Shown here: one piece after another, positions 25,301 through 35,877 of the stretch
Numbering within the stretch: the first letter of the stretch is position 1
How the letters are laid out: every line of letters begins with the position of its first letter
Origin: Cryobacterium tagatosivorans
Lineage (GTDB): Bacteria; Actinomycetota; Actinomycetes; Actinomycetales; Microbacteriaceae
Direction: 5' to 3'
Assembly (NCBI RefSeq): GCF_004402215.1
Contig: NZ_SOEZ01000023.1
Coordinates: forward strand, 1-64,000
Length of the DNA: 64,000 nt
Position numbers and translations under genes: made by a program
Notes under the pieces: model-generated
Told to the model about the DNA's origin: nothing
Database searches by the model: none
The model's input: only the letters and a program-made list of their open reading frames with translations

Positions 25301-26786
25301 CTTTCATGAAGCGCAACGGAATCTCGATCGTCACTTCGGTTCCGCTGCCCATCATGGTGTGCCAGTCGATGGTGCCGCTCAGTTCGCCCTGGATCAGGGT
25401 GCGCACGATCTGCGTGCCCAGCCCGGAGCCGACCTTGCCCTCCGGCATTCCGGCGCCGTTGTCGCGCACGATCACGGTGAGGGTCTCCTCACTGCGCTCG
25501 GCCTGGATCGACACTTCACCCTCACGCCCGGCGAGCCCGTGCTCGACCGCGTTGGTGACCAGCTCGGTCAGGGCCAGGGCCAGCGGGGTTGCGTAGGCGC
25601 TCGGCAGGGTGCCGAAGCTGCCGGATGATTTCGGATGCGCCGTCGTATTGTGCGCGGAGGCGACCTCCGCGATGAGCAGCAGAACCCGGTCGAACACGGC
25701 ATCGAAGTCGACGATCTGGTTCAGCCCCTCCGACAGGGTGTCGTGCACGACGGCGATGGCCGCGACGCGGCGCATGGCCTGGTTGAGCGCCTCGCGGGCC
25801 GTGTCCGAGTGGGTTCGCCTGGCCTGGATGCGCAGCAGGGACGCCACCGTCTGCAGGTTGTTCTTCACCCGGTGGTGGATCTCCCGGATGGTGGCATCCT
25901 TCGTGATGAGTTCACGCTCCTGGTGCCGCAACTCGGTCACGTCGCGACAGAGCACCATCGCGCCGATCCGCTCGCCGCGGTTGCGGATCGGAATCGCCCG
26001 CAGCGAGACCGTGACCCCGCGCGCCTCCACGTCGGTGCGCCACGGCGCCCGGCCGGTCACGACCAGCGGCAGCGACTCGTCGACGACGGCCGTCCCGGTG
26101 AGCAGGCGCGCGGTCACTTCGGCCAGGGACTCACCCTCCAGCTCGTCGGCGAAGCCCATCCGGTTGAAGGCGGACAGGGCGTTCGGGCTGGCGAAGGTCG
26201 TCATGCCGTCGACGTCGAGCCGGATCAGACCGTCCGAGGCGCGCGGGGCGCCTCGCCGGGGGCCGGTCGGCGCGCCGAGGTCGGGGAAGTCGCCGGAGGC
26301 GATCATCGCGAAGAGGTCGTTGGCGCAGTCGTTGAAGGTGAGTTCCTGGCGGCTGGGGGTGCGCGCCTCGCTCAGGTTGGTGTGCCGGGTGAGCACCGCG
26401 ATCGGGGTGTCGGTGACCTGGGTTCCGGTGGAGCTGAGCCGCCGCATGACCGGGATGGCGCGAACCCGGGTGGGGGTCTCCTCGTACCAGTCCGGGGCCG
26501 TGGTGTCGATGATCCTGGCGGTGCCGAAGGCTTCCGTGACCTGCTTGCGCCACTCCTCCTTGAGCTCCTGGCCGACGAAGTCGCGGTAGAAGAGCGTGGC
26601 CGCGCTCGACGGTCGCGCGTGCGCGACGGCCACGAAACTCCCCGTCGTCGTCGGCACCCAGACGACCAGGTCCGCGAAGGCGAGGTCGGCGAGGAGCTGG
26701 CCGTCGGCGACGAGCATGTGGAGCCAGTCCACGTCCTCCGCGCTGCTGCGGCCCTGGGCAAGTACGAGATCACTAAGCGTCGACAC
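25281..26786 (-). CDS. pdtaS: Cytosolic sensor histidine kinase PdtaS
   Basis: A 501-residue soluble kinase with an N-terminal GAF-like domain (about 10-135), a PAS domain (about 165-290), and a HisKA_2 dimerisation segment carrying EIHHRVKNNLQTVASLL, the signature of the PdtaS/HWE-like group. An ATPase domain follows, with ALTELVTNAVEHGLAG and RDNGAGMPEG. Mycobacterial PdtaS phosphorylates the RNA-binding ANTAR regulator PdtaR; no pdtaR is in this window. The GTG start at 26786 fits the conserved N-terminus MSTLSDLVL; the frame is open further upstream, but that would overlap the next gene's promoter and start. TAGGCT lies seven bases upstream. Confidence 0.92.
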   Translation of the reverse strand: MSTLSDLVLAQGRSSAEDVDWLHMLVADGQLLADLAFADLVVWVPTTTGSFVAVAHARPSSAATLFYRDFVGQELKEEWRKQVTEAFGTARIIDTTAPDWYEETPTRVRAIPVMRRLSSTGTQVTDTPIAVLTRHTNLSEARTPSRQELTFNDCANDLFAMIASGDFPDLGAPTGPRRGAPRASDGLIRLDVDGMTTFASPNALSAFNRMGFADELEGESLAEVTARLLTGTAVVDESLPLVVTGRAPWRTDVEARGVTVSLRAIPIRNRGERIGAMVLCRDVTELRHQERELITKDATIREIHHRVKNNLQTVASLLRIQARRTHSDTAREALNQAMRRVAAIAVVHDTLSEGLNQIVDFDAVFDRVLLLIAEVASAHNTTAHPKSSGSFGTLPSAYATPLALALTELVTNAVEHGLAGREGEVSIQAERSEETLTVIVRDNGAGMPEGKVGSGLGTQIVRTLIQGELSGTIDWHTMMGSGTEVTIEIPLRFMKESQERS

Positions 26787-26793
26787 GGTCAAT

Positions 26794-26799
26794 AGCCTA
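26794..26799 (-). promoter_or_regulatory. Predicted -10 box for pdtaS (leaderless)
   Basis: TAGGCT on the minus strand, seven bases before the GTG at 26786. Confidence 0.5.
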
Positions 26800-26877
26800 C
26801 GGCCGCCGGGGTGCCCGCCGACGACGCGCTCGGCCGGATGATAGGCACGCGAGGCGCAATCGGCCAAGATATGCAGT

Positions 26878-27339
26878 ATGAACGCATCGGCACGGCCCGA
26901 CCGCACGCTCCTGATCATCCTGTCCGTCATCGGAATCCTGGTGATCGTGGCCCTCGCGGTCGTCTTCTCGCGCGGCGAACCCAAGCTCCTCGACGAGGCC
27001 ACGCCGGCGGGAGTCGTGCAGCGCTACTCCGCGGCGGTCATCGCCGGCGATGAAGCCGCCGCCGTCGAATACCTCACCCCGGAGGCCCAGGAGGCGTGCG
27101 AGAGGTTCGAGAACGCGTCCACCGACAACCTCCGGGTCACGCTGGTGTCGACGACCGAACGGGAGGACTCGGCCGACGTGAAGGTCTCCCTCGTCACCTC
27201 GTACGAGGGCGGCGGCCCGTTCGATTCCTCGGAGTACGAGACCGAGGAGGTCTTCGACCTCGTGAAGTCCGACGGCGGGTGGCTGATCGATCGGACCCCC
27301 TGGCCACTGACCGTGTGCACGAACACGGCGGTGAAGTGA
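26878..27339 (+). CDS. Single-pass membrane-anchored protein, unknown function
   Basis: A 153-residue protein with one N-terminal transmembrane helix (about 10-30, LLIILSVIGILVIVALAVVF), then an exported domain of about 120 residues rich in Glu, Asp and Val. The domain resembles a small NTF2-like/DUF4878-type fold in outline (GVVQRYSAAVIAGDEAAAVEYLTP, read in parts; WLIDRTPWP near the end), but this is only a suggestion. Two cysteines at about 80 and 148 could form a disulfide outside the cell. Its TGA overlaps the ATG of the following large membrane protein, so the pair is translationally coupled. Confidence 0.75.
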   Translation: MNASARPDRTLLIILSVIGILVIVALAVVFSRGEPKLLDEATPAGVVQRYSAAVIAGDEAAAVEYLTPEAQEACERFENASTDNLRVTLVSTTEREDSADVKVSLVTSYEGGGPFDSSEYETEEVFDLVKSDGGWLIDRTPWPLTVCTNTAVK

Positions 27340-28988
27340 TGAGCGTCGCAGCCGCACCACAGGCCCAGGCCGCGGGCGGCGCCCAGCGCACCGTGCGTCG
27401 CCTGATCGTCTATGTCCTGCTCTTCGCCCTCGTGGCGATCGGCGCCACCGGCCTCAGCGGCCTGGTCTCGCGCCTGCTCGAGGCCGGGACGGCGCTCGCG
27501 TCGGACGACGTCGCCGGCCTGGCCCGGTCCCTGGCCTTCACCCTGATCGGCGGCCCGCTCGCGGCCCTGCTCTGGTGGGCCGTGTGGAAGAGGCTCGACG
27601 ACCAGGCGGAGCGGTCCTCCGTCGCGTGGGGCCTGTACCTGGCCGCCATGTACACCGTGTCGCTGATCACCTTCAGCTCCGCCCTGCTGGCGACCGCGCT
27701 GCAGCTCATCGACGGCGACTGGACGCCGTCCGACTTCGCCACCGGCCTGGTCTGGGCCGGCGTCTGGGCCTGGCACCGGTGGATGTGGCGACACGCGGCC
27801 AAGCGCCCGGTGCGCCTGGCCACCGTTCCGATCGTCGTCGGTTCCGTCTACGGCCTGGTGATCGGGGTCGGCGGCGCCGTCAACGCCCTCGGCTCCCTGC
27901 TCGACACGGCCATCCGCGGATCGGCCGACCAGGTGTCGGTGGGCCAGCCCTGGTGGGATTCGCCGCTCAAGGCCCTCCTCTGGGCCATCGCGGGCGGTGC
28001 GATCTGGTGGTGGCACTGGATCCGCGACGACACCCGGAGGTTGAAGTCCGGCCTCGCCAACGTGGCGCTGGTCGTCGTCGGCATCCTCGGCGCGGGCGTC
28101 CTGACCCTCGGCGGGATCGGCACGACGCTGTTCGTCCTGCTCCGGCTGGCCTTCGACCGCACCAACCCGATGGGCGAGCTCCTGGACCCGCTCGGCGAAG
28201 CCATCGCCTCGGCGGCCATCGGCGCGCTGGTCTGGTACTACCACCGGCGCATCGCCGCGGGACGCCCGCACGACACCCGGCAGGCTGCCACCCTGGTCAC
28301 CTCCGGGGTCGGCCTCGTCGCGGCCGCCACGGGCATCGGCATCATCGTGAACTCGCTCCTGGCGACCCTGAGCGGCCCGCTCGCCGGCGCGGACACCCGC
28401 ACGCTGTTCCTCGGCGGCATCAGCGCCCTGGTCGTCGGCGGCCCGGTCTGGTGGCTGGTCTGGAAGCCCGTCGCCCCGGTGGCGGAGGCCGACATGGCCT
28501 CAACCGGCCGCCGGGTGTACCTGATCGCGGTCTTCGGCCTGAGCGCGATCGTGGCCCTGGTCGCCCTGCTGGTCGTCGGCTACGGGATCTTCGAGTTCGC
28601 CCTCGACTCGGCGTCGGCCGGGAGCCTGGTCGAGAAAATCCGTGTGCCGCTCGGGCTGCTGGTCGCGACGGCCCTCGTCGCCGGTTACCACTTCAGCGTC
28701 TGGCGGCGTGACCGCGCCGTCGTCGGCGCGATGGCCCCGGTCCTGGGCCGACGGATCTCGCGCGTCTTCCTCGTCACCGGTGCGGGAACCGAAGCGCAGA
28801 CGCAGGCCATCGAGGACGCGACCGGCGCCTCGGTGACCGTGTGGCTGCGGGCGGACGCCGGCGAAGAGCCCGGCACCGCACCGGACGCCGCGCGGCTGGC
28901 AGCCGCCCTCGACGGGGTGATCGGCAAGCGCGTCCTGGTGATCACCGGACCGGGCGACCGCCTCGACGTGATTCCCCTGGCCGACTGA
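27339..28988 (+). CDS. DUF5671-like polytopic membrane protein with six repeated modules
   Basis: A 549-residue membrane protein with about 12 hydrophobic helices. Six times a hydrophobic helix ends in a tryptophan-rich, basic motif: LLWWAVWKRL, WAGVWAWHRWMWR, AIWWWHWIRDD, ALVWYYHRRI, PVWWLVWKPV and VAGYHFSVWRRDR. A cytoplasmic C-terminal domain of about 90 residues follows (LVTGAGTEAQ, GKRVLVITGPGDRLDVIPL), which looks like a small alpha/beta domain. The ATG at 27339 is chosen because it overlaps the previous stop (TGATG). The repeats match what I recall of DUF5671; the biochemical role is unknown. Confidence 0.8.
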   Translation: MSVAAAPQAQAAGGAQRTVRRLIVYVLLFALVAIGATGLSGLVSRLLEAGTALASDDVAGLARSLAFTLIGGPLAALLWWAVWKRLDDQAERSSVAWGLYLAAMYTVSLITFSSALLATALQLIDGDWTPSDFATGLVWAGVWAWHRWMWRHAAKRPVRLATVPIVVGSVYGLVIGVGGAVNALGSLLDTAIRGSADQVSVGQPWWDSPLKALLWAIAGGAIWWWHWIRDDTRRLKSGLANVALVVVGILGAGVLTLGGIGTTLFVLLRLAFDRTNPMGELLDPLGEAIASAAIGALVWYYHRRIAAGRPHDTRQAATLVTSGVGLVAAATGIGIIVNSLLATLSGPLAGADTRTLFLGGISALVVGGPVWWLVWKPVAPVAEADMASTGRRVYLIAVFGLSAIVALVALLVVGYGIFEFALDSASAGSLVEKIRVPLGLLVATALVAGYHFSVWRRDRAVVGAMAPVLGRRISRVFLVTGAGTEAQTQAIEDATGASVTVWLRADAGEEPGTAPDAARLAAALDGVIGKRVLVITGPGDRLDVIPLAD

Positions 28989-29026
28989 GCCGGCCGGCCT
29001 GAGCCGGCCAGCCTGGGCCGGCCGCC
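28985..29026. repeat. 14-bp tandem repeat, three units
   Basis: Three units near ctgagccggccggc at 28985, 28999 and 29013. The first contains the TGA of the upstream gene. The unit core gccggcc is palindromic. It fills the convergent gap before the CpaE-like gene and may act as a terminator. Confidence 0.7.
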
Positions 29027-29032
29027 GCGGTG

Positions 29033-30286
29033 TCAGCTCGCGGCGACCGCCCGCCGCCAGCGGAACACGGCACGGCGCCGGCGGGAGGGTTCCGGCACGG
29101 GCAGCAGCTCCGTGAGCACGAAACGACGGATGCTCGCCCGGGCCGGCGACCTGGCCGCGGCATCGCGAAGGGTGCGCCCGGTGAGCACCGCGGCATCCAC
29201 CCCCTGCTGGTCGTGCGGCACCAGGACCGGTGACTCGATGCCGCCGAAGCGGCGCAGCGCCTGGGCGACCTGGCCGGCCGGGTCCAGCCCGACCGCGCTG
29301 GCGCGCACCCGGTTCATCACCACGCTCACCCGGTCGGTTGTCAGGAGGTCGGCCAGTTCGACCCAGGCGCGCAGGAACCTGGCCATCCCGACCGGGTCGG
29401 CGAGGCCGCAGGCCACCACCTGGTCGGCTGCCCGGAGCGCCGTCAGGGTGGCGGCGTTGCGCCTCGGCGCGAACAGGTCGCTGGAGATCTCCTCGTCGCT
29501 TTCGAGGCTGAAGCCCGTATCGAGCACGACGTAGTCCACCCACGGCCGCAGCGCATCGATCGTGCGGGACACCCGCTCGGAGGACAGCTCCGGCCAGCGC
29601 GAGGGCCGCCCGATCCCGGTGAGCACCCAGAACGCCCCCTGCGGGGAGTTGTAGCGTTGCGCGATCCGCTCGAGCTCGGACTGGGTAAGGCTGTCCGTCC
29701 CGGCGAGTCGGCAGGCGGCCGCGAAGCCGGGGGCCTCGTCGAGCATGCCCAGGCTCGGCGCGACGGAACCGCTGTAGGTGTCGACGTCGGCCAGCACGAC
29801 CGTGTGGCCGGCGGCCGCGATCTCGGCGGCGATGTTGATCGCCAGCGTCGTACGACCCGGAGCCCCGGCGGGGCCCCAGACGGCGATCACCGAGCCCGCC
29901 GTGAGGGCGCCGCGGGCCGCCGCCCGGCCGCCGATCCGCAGGGGCACGACGATCCCGGGGCCGAGCAGGGTCTCGATCTCGCCCCAGTCCACCCTGGCAT
30001 CGAGCACCTCGTAGATTCCGAGCGACGCCGCGTGGCGCCGGTCGAGGTCCGAGGCAGCGAGCGCGATCAGCCGGATGCCCCGCCCGTCGCACGCCGCGAT
30101 CAGGTCAGCGGTGAGCGTCGCCCGGCCGGCCCCGACGATCACGGCCTCCGGCGGCCGCACGTCCAGTGCGGCGAGGAGGTCCCGGGCGTCGGACACGCGG
30201 GCGACGATGGAGTGCCCGTACTCCACGATGTCGGCGAGGAGCCGGTCTTCGGTGTCCCGGTCGAGGGCGAGCGCCAGCGTGACCAC
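29033..30286 (-). CDS. CpaE-like P-loop ATPase with receiver-like N-terminus
   Basis: A 417-residue MinD/ParA-superfamily protein. Residues 1-110 look like a degenerate receiver domain (AVIVGAGRATLTADLIAAC, then IRLIALAASD), as in CpaE of Tad pilus systems. The P-loop reads GPAGAPGRTT (138-147): the usual Lys before Thr is Arg145 and the MinD signature Lys is absent. Later ParA elements are visible: LADVDTYSGSVAPSLGML (Walker A'-like Asp) and YVVLDTGFSLESDEE (Walker B). The C-terminus is basic (SRRRRAVFRWRR). GTG at 30286 has GGGGGAG upstream and begins 3 bases after the SAF gene stop, so the two are an operon. The partner system is unknown. Confidence 0.8.
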   Translation of the reverse strand: MVTLALALDRDTEDRLLADIVEYGHSIVARVSDARDLLAALDVRPPEAVIVGAGRATLTADLIAACDGRGIRLIALAASDLDRRHAASLGIYEVLDARVDWGEIETLLGPGIVVPLRIGGRAAARGALTAGSVIAVWGPAGAPGRTTLAINIAAEIAAAGHTVVLADVDTYSGSVAPSLGMLDEAPGFAAACRLAGTDSLTQSELERIAQRYNSPQGAFWVLTGIGRPSRWPELSSERVSRTIDALRPWVDYVVLDTGFSLESDEEISSDLFAPRRNAATLTALRAADQVVACGLADPVGMARFLRAWVELADLLTTDRVSVVMNRVRASAVGLDPAGQVAQALRRFGGIESPVLVPHDQQGVDAAVLTGRTLRDAAARSPARASIRRFVLTELLPVPEPSRRRRAVFRWRRAVAAS

Positions 30287-30288
30287 GA

Positions 30289-30993
30289 CTACTCCCCCAG
30301 CGCCGTGTTGACCGGCACGATCGCGATGGCGTCCCCGTTGGCGACGGACTCGAGCACGGCGGCGACCTTCGCCTTGGGCACGAGGATCTCCACCGACATC
30401 CCGCCGTCCGAGGCCATGAAGCCGACCGGTTCGACCAGCCGCACGATCGCCGCGTGCCCGACCAGGACGGCGGGAGGCCCGAAGACGCCGCGGTCGGTCT
30501 GCCGGGACGACCACACGTCCACGACCGACCCCGGCCCGATGGCCGCCGCCGGTTTGCCGCTCAGCTCGACGACGATGTTCGTCACCGTCTCCCCGGCCCT
30601 CGTGCCCACGGCGGATGCGGGCACCAGCTCGCCGGCGGCGATGGTGCGCGTGACGATCATCCCGTCGGCCGGCAGCCGGCCCGGTGTCAGGTACAGGTTG
30701 CCGGCGGAGCCGAGCCTGACCTGGGTCGTGAGCAGATCGGAGCCGTCGATGCGGTCGCCGACCGCGAGCGCGACCCTGGCCGTGTAGACGGCGGTCGTGC
30801 GGTCCGCGTTCGTGACGATCGCGGACACTCCCCCGATGGAGGCTGCCACGAGCGCCAGGCCGATCGCGAACCGCGGGTCGAACCGGAATCGGCTGCTCCG
30901 GGTGGCCGGCGCGCGGCCGCCGGGTTCGCGGGCGCCCGAGCCCGGGGTGTTCGAGCCGGGGGTGTCCCGCTTTGTCGCCGCCGTGCGTGCCAT
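30289..30993 (-). CDS. SAF-domain (CpaB/FlgA-like) membrane-anchored protein
   Basis: A 234-residue protein with a basic, disordered N-terminus, one transmembrane helix at about 43-62 (FAIGLALVAASIGGVSAIV) and an exported region with a SAF domain (about 70-130: YTARVALAVGDRIDGSDL, then [18 protein letters not shown]). The second half resembles the CpaB/RcpC C-terminal domain (IVVELSGKPAAAIGPGSVVD in parts, VEILVPKAKVAAVLESVANGD). CpaB proteins are periplasmic or wall-side components of Tad/Flp pili, but no pilin, secretin or CpaF is encoded nearby. It is the first gene of an operon with the CpaE-like ATPase. Confidence 0.82.
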   Translation of the reverse strand: MARTAATKRDTPGSNTPGSGAREPGGRAPATRSSRFRFDPRFAIGLALVAASIGGVSAIVTNADRTTAVYTARVALAVGDRIDGSDLLTTQVRLGSAGNLYLTPGRLPADGMIVTRTIAAGELVPASAVGTRAGETVTNIVVELSGKPAAAIGPGSVVDVWSSRQTDRGVFGPPAVLVGHAAIVRLVEPVGFMASDGGMSVEILVPKAKVAAVLESVANGDAIAIVPVNTALGE

Positions 30994-31061
30994 CCGCCCA
31001 CCTCGCTGCCCGTGAAAGCCGTGGCCACCATCGTCGTCCCCCTGGCGCGCTCGCGCGGAAG

Positions 31062-31070
31062 TTATCCACA
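31062..31070 (+). promoter_or_regulatory. Perfect DnaA-box 9-mer
   Basis: TTATCCACA, identical to the strongest DnaA-box form, lies in the divergent gap between the SAF gene and the HTH gene, 52 bases before the HTH start codon. An identical site occurs at 32317-32325. Confidence 0.5.
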
Positions 31071-31108
31071 GCCGCCGCCCGGCAGCCCCGGTGCCGTGGC
31101 CGGGGACG

Positions 31109-31114
31109 GATAAT
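31109..31114 (+). promoter_or_regulatory. Predicted -10 box for the HTH gene (leaderless)
   Basis: GATAAT, seven bases before the ATG at 31122. Confidence 0.45.
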
Positions 31115-31121
31115 CGGAACC

Positions 31122-31421
31122 ATGACGGATTCCGTGTCCTCCCACTCCGTGGGACGATTCCTGACCCTCGCCGATACGGCCGAGATCCTCAACATCCCGG
31201 CCGCCGAGGCGCTGGAACTTGTGCGCGGCGGCGAGCTGCCCGCCATCAGGATCGGCACCCGCGGCGCCTGGCGGGTCGAACGGATCGTGCTCGAGTCCTA
31301 CATCGAGGCCCGGTACGAGGAGGCCCGGCGGATGTCGCTGTGGCAGCAGTCCGACTTCGCGAACATCCCCGAGATTTCCGGGAGCACGATCATCCGCCCG
31401 GATCCTTCAGACAAGACCTGA
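31122..31421 (+). CDS. Small excisionase/BldC-like helix-turn-helix protein
   Basis: A 99-residue DNA-binding protein with a winged-helix HTH of the MerR/excisionase type at about 10-65: FLTLADTAEILNIPAAEALE, then ELPAIRIGTRGAWRVERIVLE, YIEARYEE. The C-terminal 30 residues are polar. Genes of this type are conserved in actinobacteria near secA and Rv3235 (family recall). It is divergent from the SAF-CpaE pair and may control it. The ATG at 31122 is chosen for the HTH position and the promoter-like GATAAT seven bases upstream; the open frame continues further 5' but overlaps the DnaA-box region. Confidence 0.85.
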   Translation: MTDSVSSHSVGRFLTLADTAEILNIPAAEALELVRGGELPAIRIGTRGAWRVERIVLESYIEARYEEARRMSLWQQSDFANIPEISGSTIIRPDPSDKT

Positions 31422-31492
31422 GTCCCGCCGAGCCCGGCACTCGCCGAACTGACTGACCCGCACCCGCACCCAATTCACTGGCGGAGATATTG

Positions 31493-31545
31493 ACTTGCGG
31501 AGAAACAACCTTCGTTGCGGAATTGAAGGTACTTTGTCCGCAAGT
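31493..31545. repeat. Family B intergenic palindrome, copy 1
   Basis: An imperfect palindrome of about 53 bases. Outer arms CTTGCGGA (31494-31501) and TCCGCAAG (31537-31544) pair perfectly; the inner accttc/gaaggt also pairs. A second copy is at 56524-56574, sharing accttcgtt and gaaggtacttt-N-tccgca. Both copies lie between converging genes. Confidence 0.8.
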
Positions 31546-31600
31546 GAACTAACTCGCCCACGTGCCAGCGGGGATCACGAGGCTCGTCAGCCATCAGCCA

Positions 31601-32278
31601 TCAGCCCAGCTGCACCAGCTGGATCTGGGCGAGCGGGACGATTCGGTAGTGCCGCACCTCAGTGGCGCGCCGCAGCGTCCCCGCCTCGTGCACGGCGAGA
31701 TCGACGTGGTCGCGGCCGACCCGGTCGATCGTTCCGCTGAGCCGGCCGGACGGGGTGCGGAGCAGGAGGCTCTTGCGGCGCCGGCAGAGGTCGCGGAGCA
31801 CGAAGGGCAGGCCGACCCGGTCGACGACCCTGGCCGCCGACTCGGATTCGGCGGTCAGCGAGGGCGCGACCTGGTCGTGCTGCAGGATCACGCCCGCGAT
31901 CGAGGCGAGGGGCAGCACGCACTGGGCGGCGGCGGCGTGGCGATCGGCGGCGGGGCGGTCCGGGATGCCGAGGTCGGCTGACAGGAGGTCGGCTGACAGG
32001 AGGTGCGCTGACAGGTGGTCGGCGGAGAGAAGGTCGGCGGCCAGCCAGTCCCGGCCGAAGGTCGTCGGCCGGATGATGATCGTTTCTCCGTCCATCAGGA
32101 CGACTTTCAGGATGCCCGCGCCGCCCTCCGACGGCCGTGCCAGGCTCACCAGCCTGCTGCGCAGCGACAGCCGGCCGAGGCGCAACCGTTCCTCTTCCGC
32201 ACGCAGGTCGATCTCTTCGGCCTGGAGTTCATGCTCGAGCTGGCCCTCGAGGTCGTCGAACAGGTTGTCCCACCGCAC
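31601..32278 (-). CDS. Conserved secA-linked protein with pentapeptide-like repeat
   Basis: A 225-residue soluble protein of unknown function. The N-terminus MRWDNLFDDLEGQLEHEL followed by an acidic/basic helix (AEEIDLRAEEERLRLGRLSLRSRL in parts) suggests a coiled coil at 8-45. A strand-rich middle and end follow, with SLLLRTPSGRLSGTIDRVGRDHVDLA-like segments that resemble a small beta-barrel (for example PRC- or Sm-like; a guess). An insert ADLLS-ADHLS-AHLLS-ADLLS-ADLGI is encoded by a 15-bp tandem repeat. Similar proteins occur near secA in Microbacteriaceae, from memory. It is divergent from the Rv3235 homologue. Confidence 0.75.
   Translation of the reverse strand: MRWDNLFDDLEGQLEHELQAEEIDLRAEEERLRLGRLSLRSRLVSLARPSEGGAGILKVVLMDGETIIIRPTTFGRDWLAADLLSADHLSAHLLSADLLSADLGIPDRPAADRHAAAAQCVLPLASIAGVILQHDQVAPSLTAESESAARVVDRVGLPFVLRDLCRRRKSLLLRTPSGRLSGTIDRVGRDHVDLAVHEAGTLRRATEVRHYRIVPLAQIQLVQLG
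31971..32045 (+). repeat. 15-bp coding tandem repeat, five units
   Basis: Units start at 31971, 31986, 32001, 32016 and 32031. The first two are identical and the others drift. They encode a pentapeptide period (A-D/H-L-L-S) on the minus strand. Confidence 0.85.
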
Positions 32279-32316
32279 ACCCCGAAACTAGTCGGCCCGG
32301 CCGGGCTCCGCTCCGG

Positions 32317-32325
32317 TTATCCACA
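32317..32325 (+). promoter_or_regulatory. Perfect DnaA-box 9-mer
   Basis: TTATCCACA in the divergent gap between the gene ending at 31601 and the Rv3235 homologue. This gap (32279-32470) otherwise shows only a ccccc/ggggg hairpin-like run near 32384-32396 and CGGAGGAG before the next start. Confidence 0.5.
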
Positions 32326-32470
32326 GGCCCTATAAGCGCTAGACAGGCGCCTCGCGCCCTGATTGAGTCACAGCACGGACTCCCCCCGAACAGGGGGTCG
32401 GTCCCGTGATCCACCCGAACGCCTGAGCACCCGTCGACGCGCCATCGGAATCACGCACATCGGAGGAGCC

Positions 32471-32917
32471 ATGAGCACCCCTCTCACCCCCGCCGAAGAC
32501 CCCGCCGCCCAGGAGGAACCGGGCGACAGGTTCAAGGAGGCGGACTTCTTCGGGCACCAGCCCAGCCCGCGCAGCCAGCTCCCCGATCCGGAACCGCTGC
32601 TGATCAACCTGACGCGCTGCGTCATCGAGGTGCTCGCCGGTGCCCGGGAGCTCGACCAGCTGGCCCGCTGGGTCACCGACGACGTCTACCGGCACCTGCT
32701 CAAGCGCGTGGTGCTGTCGGCCCGGGCGCGCGCGGTCAAGGGGCAGCAGGCGCAACGTCCCACCATCACGATCGGCCGGATCACCATGTCGGAGCCCCGC
32801 GACGGCGTCGTCGAGGCCGTCGTCATCGTGCACAGCCGGGTGCGGGTGCGTGCGGTGGCCCTGCGGCTGGAGGGCCTCGACCATCGGTGGCGAGCCAGCG
32901 CCATCCACGTGCTGTAG
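32471..32917 (+). CDS. Rv3235-family protein
   Basis: A 148-residue protein matching the actinobacterial Rv3235 family. The N-terminal 40 residues are acidic and disordered; a folded part (about 42-148) begins with LLINLTRCVIEVLAGARELDQ (in parts), continues with LARWVTDDVYRHLLKRVVLSARAR and ends with a strand pair PRDGVVEAVVIVHSRVRVRAVALRLEG. No enzymatic motif is visible. The function is unknown, but it keeps its position near secA across actinobacteria. The ATG at 32471 has CGGAGGAG just upstream; the frame is open earlier but lacks a better start. Confidence 0.85.
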   Translation: MSTPLTPAEDPAAQEEPGDRFKEADFFGHQPSPRSQLPDPEPLLINLTRCVIEVLAGARELDQLARWVTDDVYRHLLKRVVLSARARAVKGQQAQRPTITIGRITMSEPRDGVVEAVVIVHSRVRVRAVALRLEGLDHRWRASAIHVL

Positions 32918-32971
32918 CGCTCCCGGGGGGACGCTCCGGAAACTCGCGAACGCCCGATGCCCGAAGAGGGA

Positions 32972-33004
32972 CTGAGGCGGTGCCCGCACGGGGCACCGCC
33001 TCAG
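32972..33004. terminator. Strong hairpin between Rv3235-like gene and secA
   Basis: A perfect 14-bp stem (32972-32985 with 32991-33004) and a 5-base loop in the convergent gap. It probably terminates both transcripts. Confidence 0.85.
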
Positions 33005-33024
33005 CCACGATCGGTGGTTCCGGG

Positions 33025-35814
<2,790 letters not shown>

Positions 35815-35877
35815 GAATGCACTCCACTAGTCGTCACGGCGCGCGGACGCGCCTGTCGTCCGGTCGGACGCACGTAG

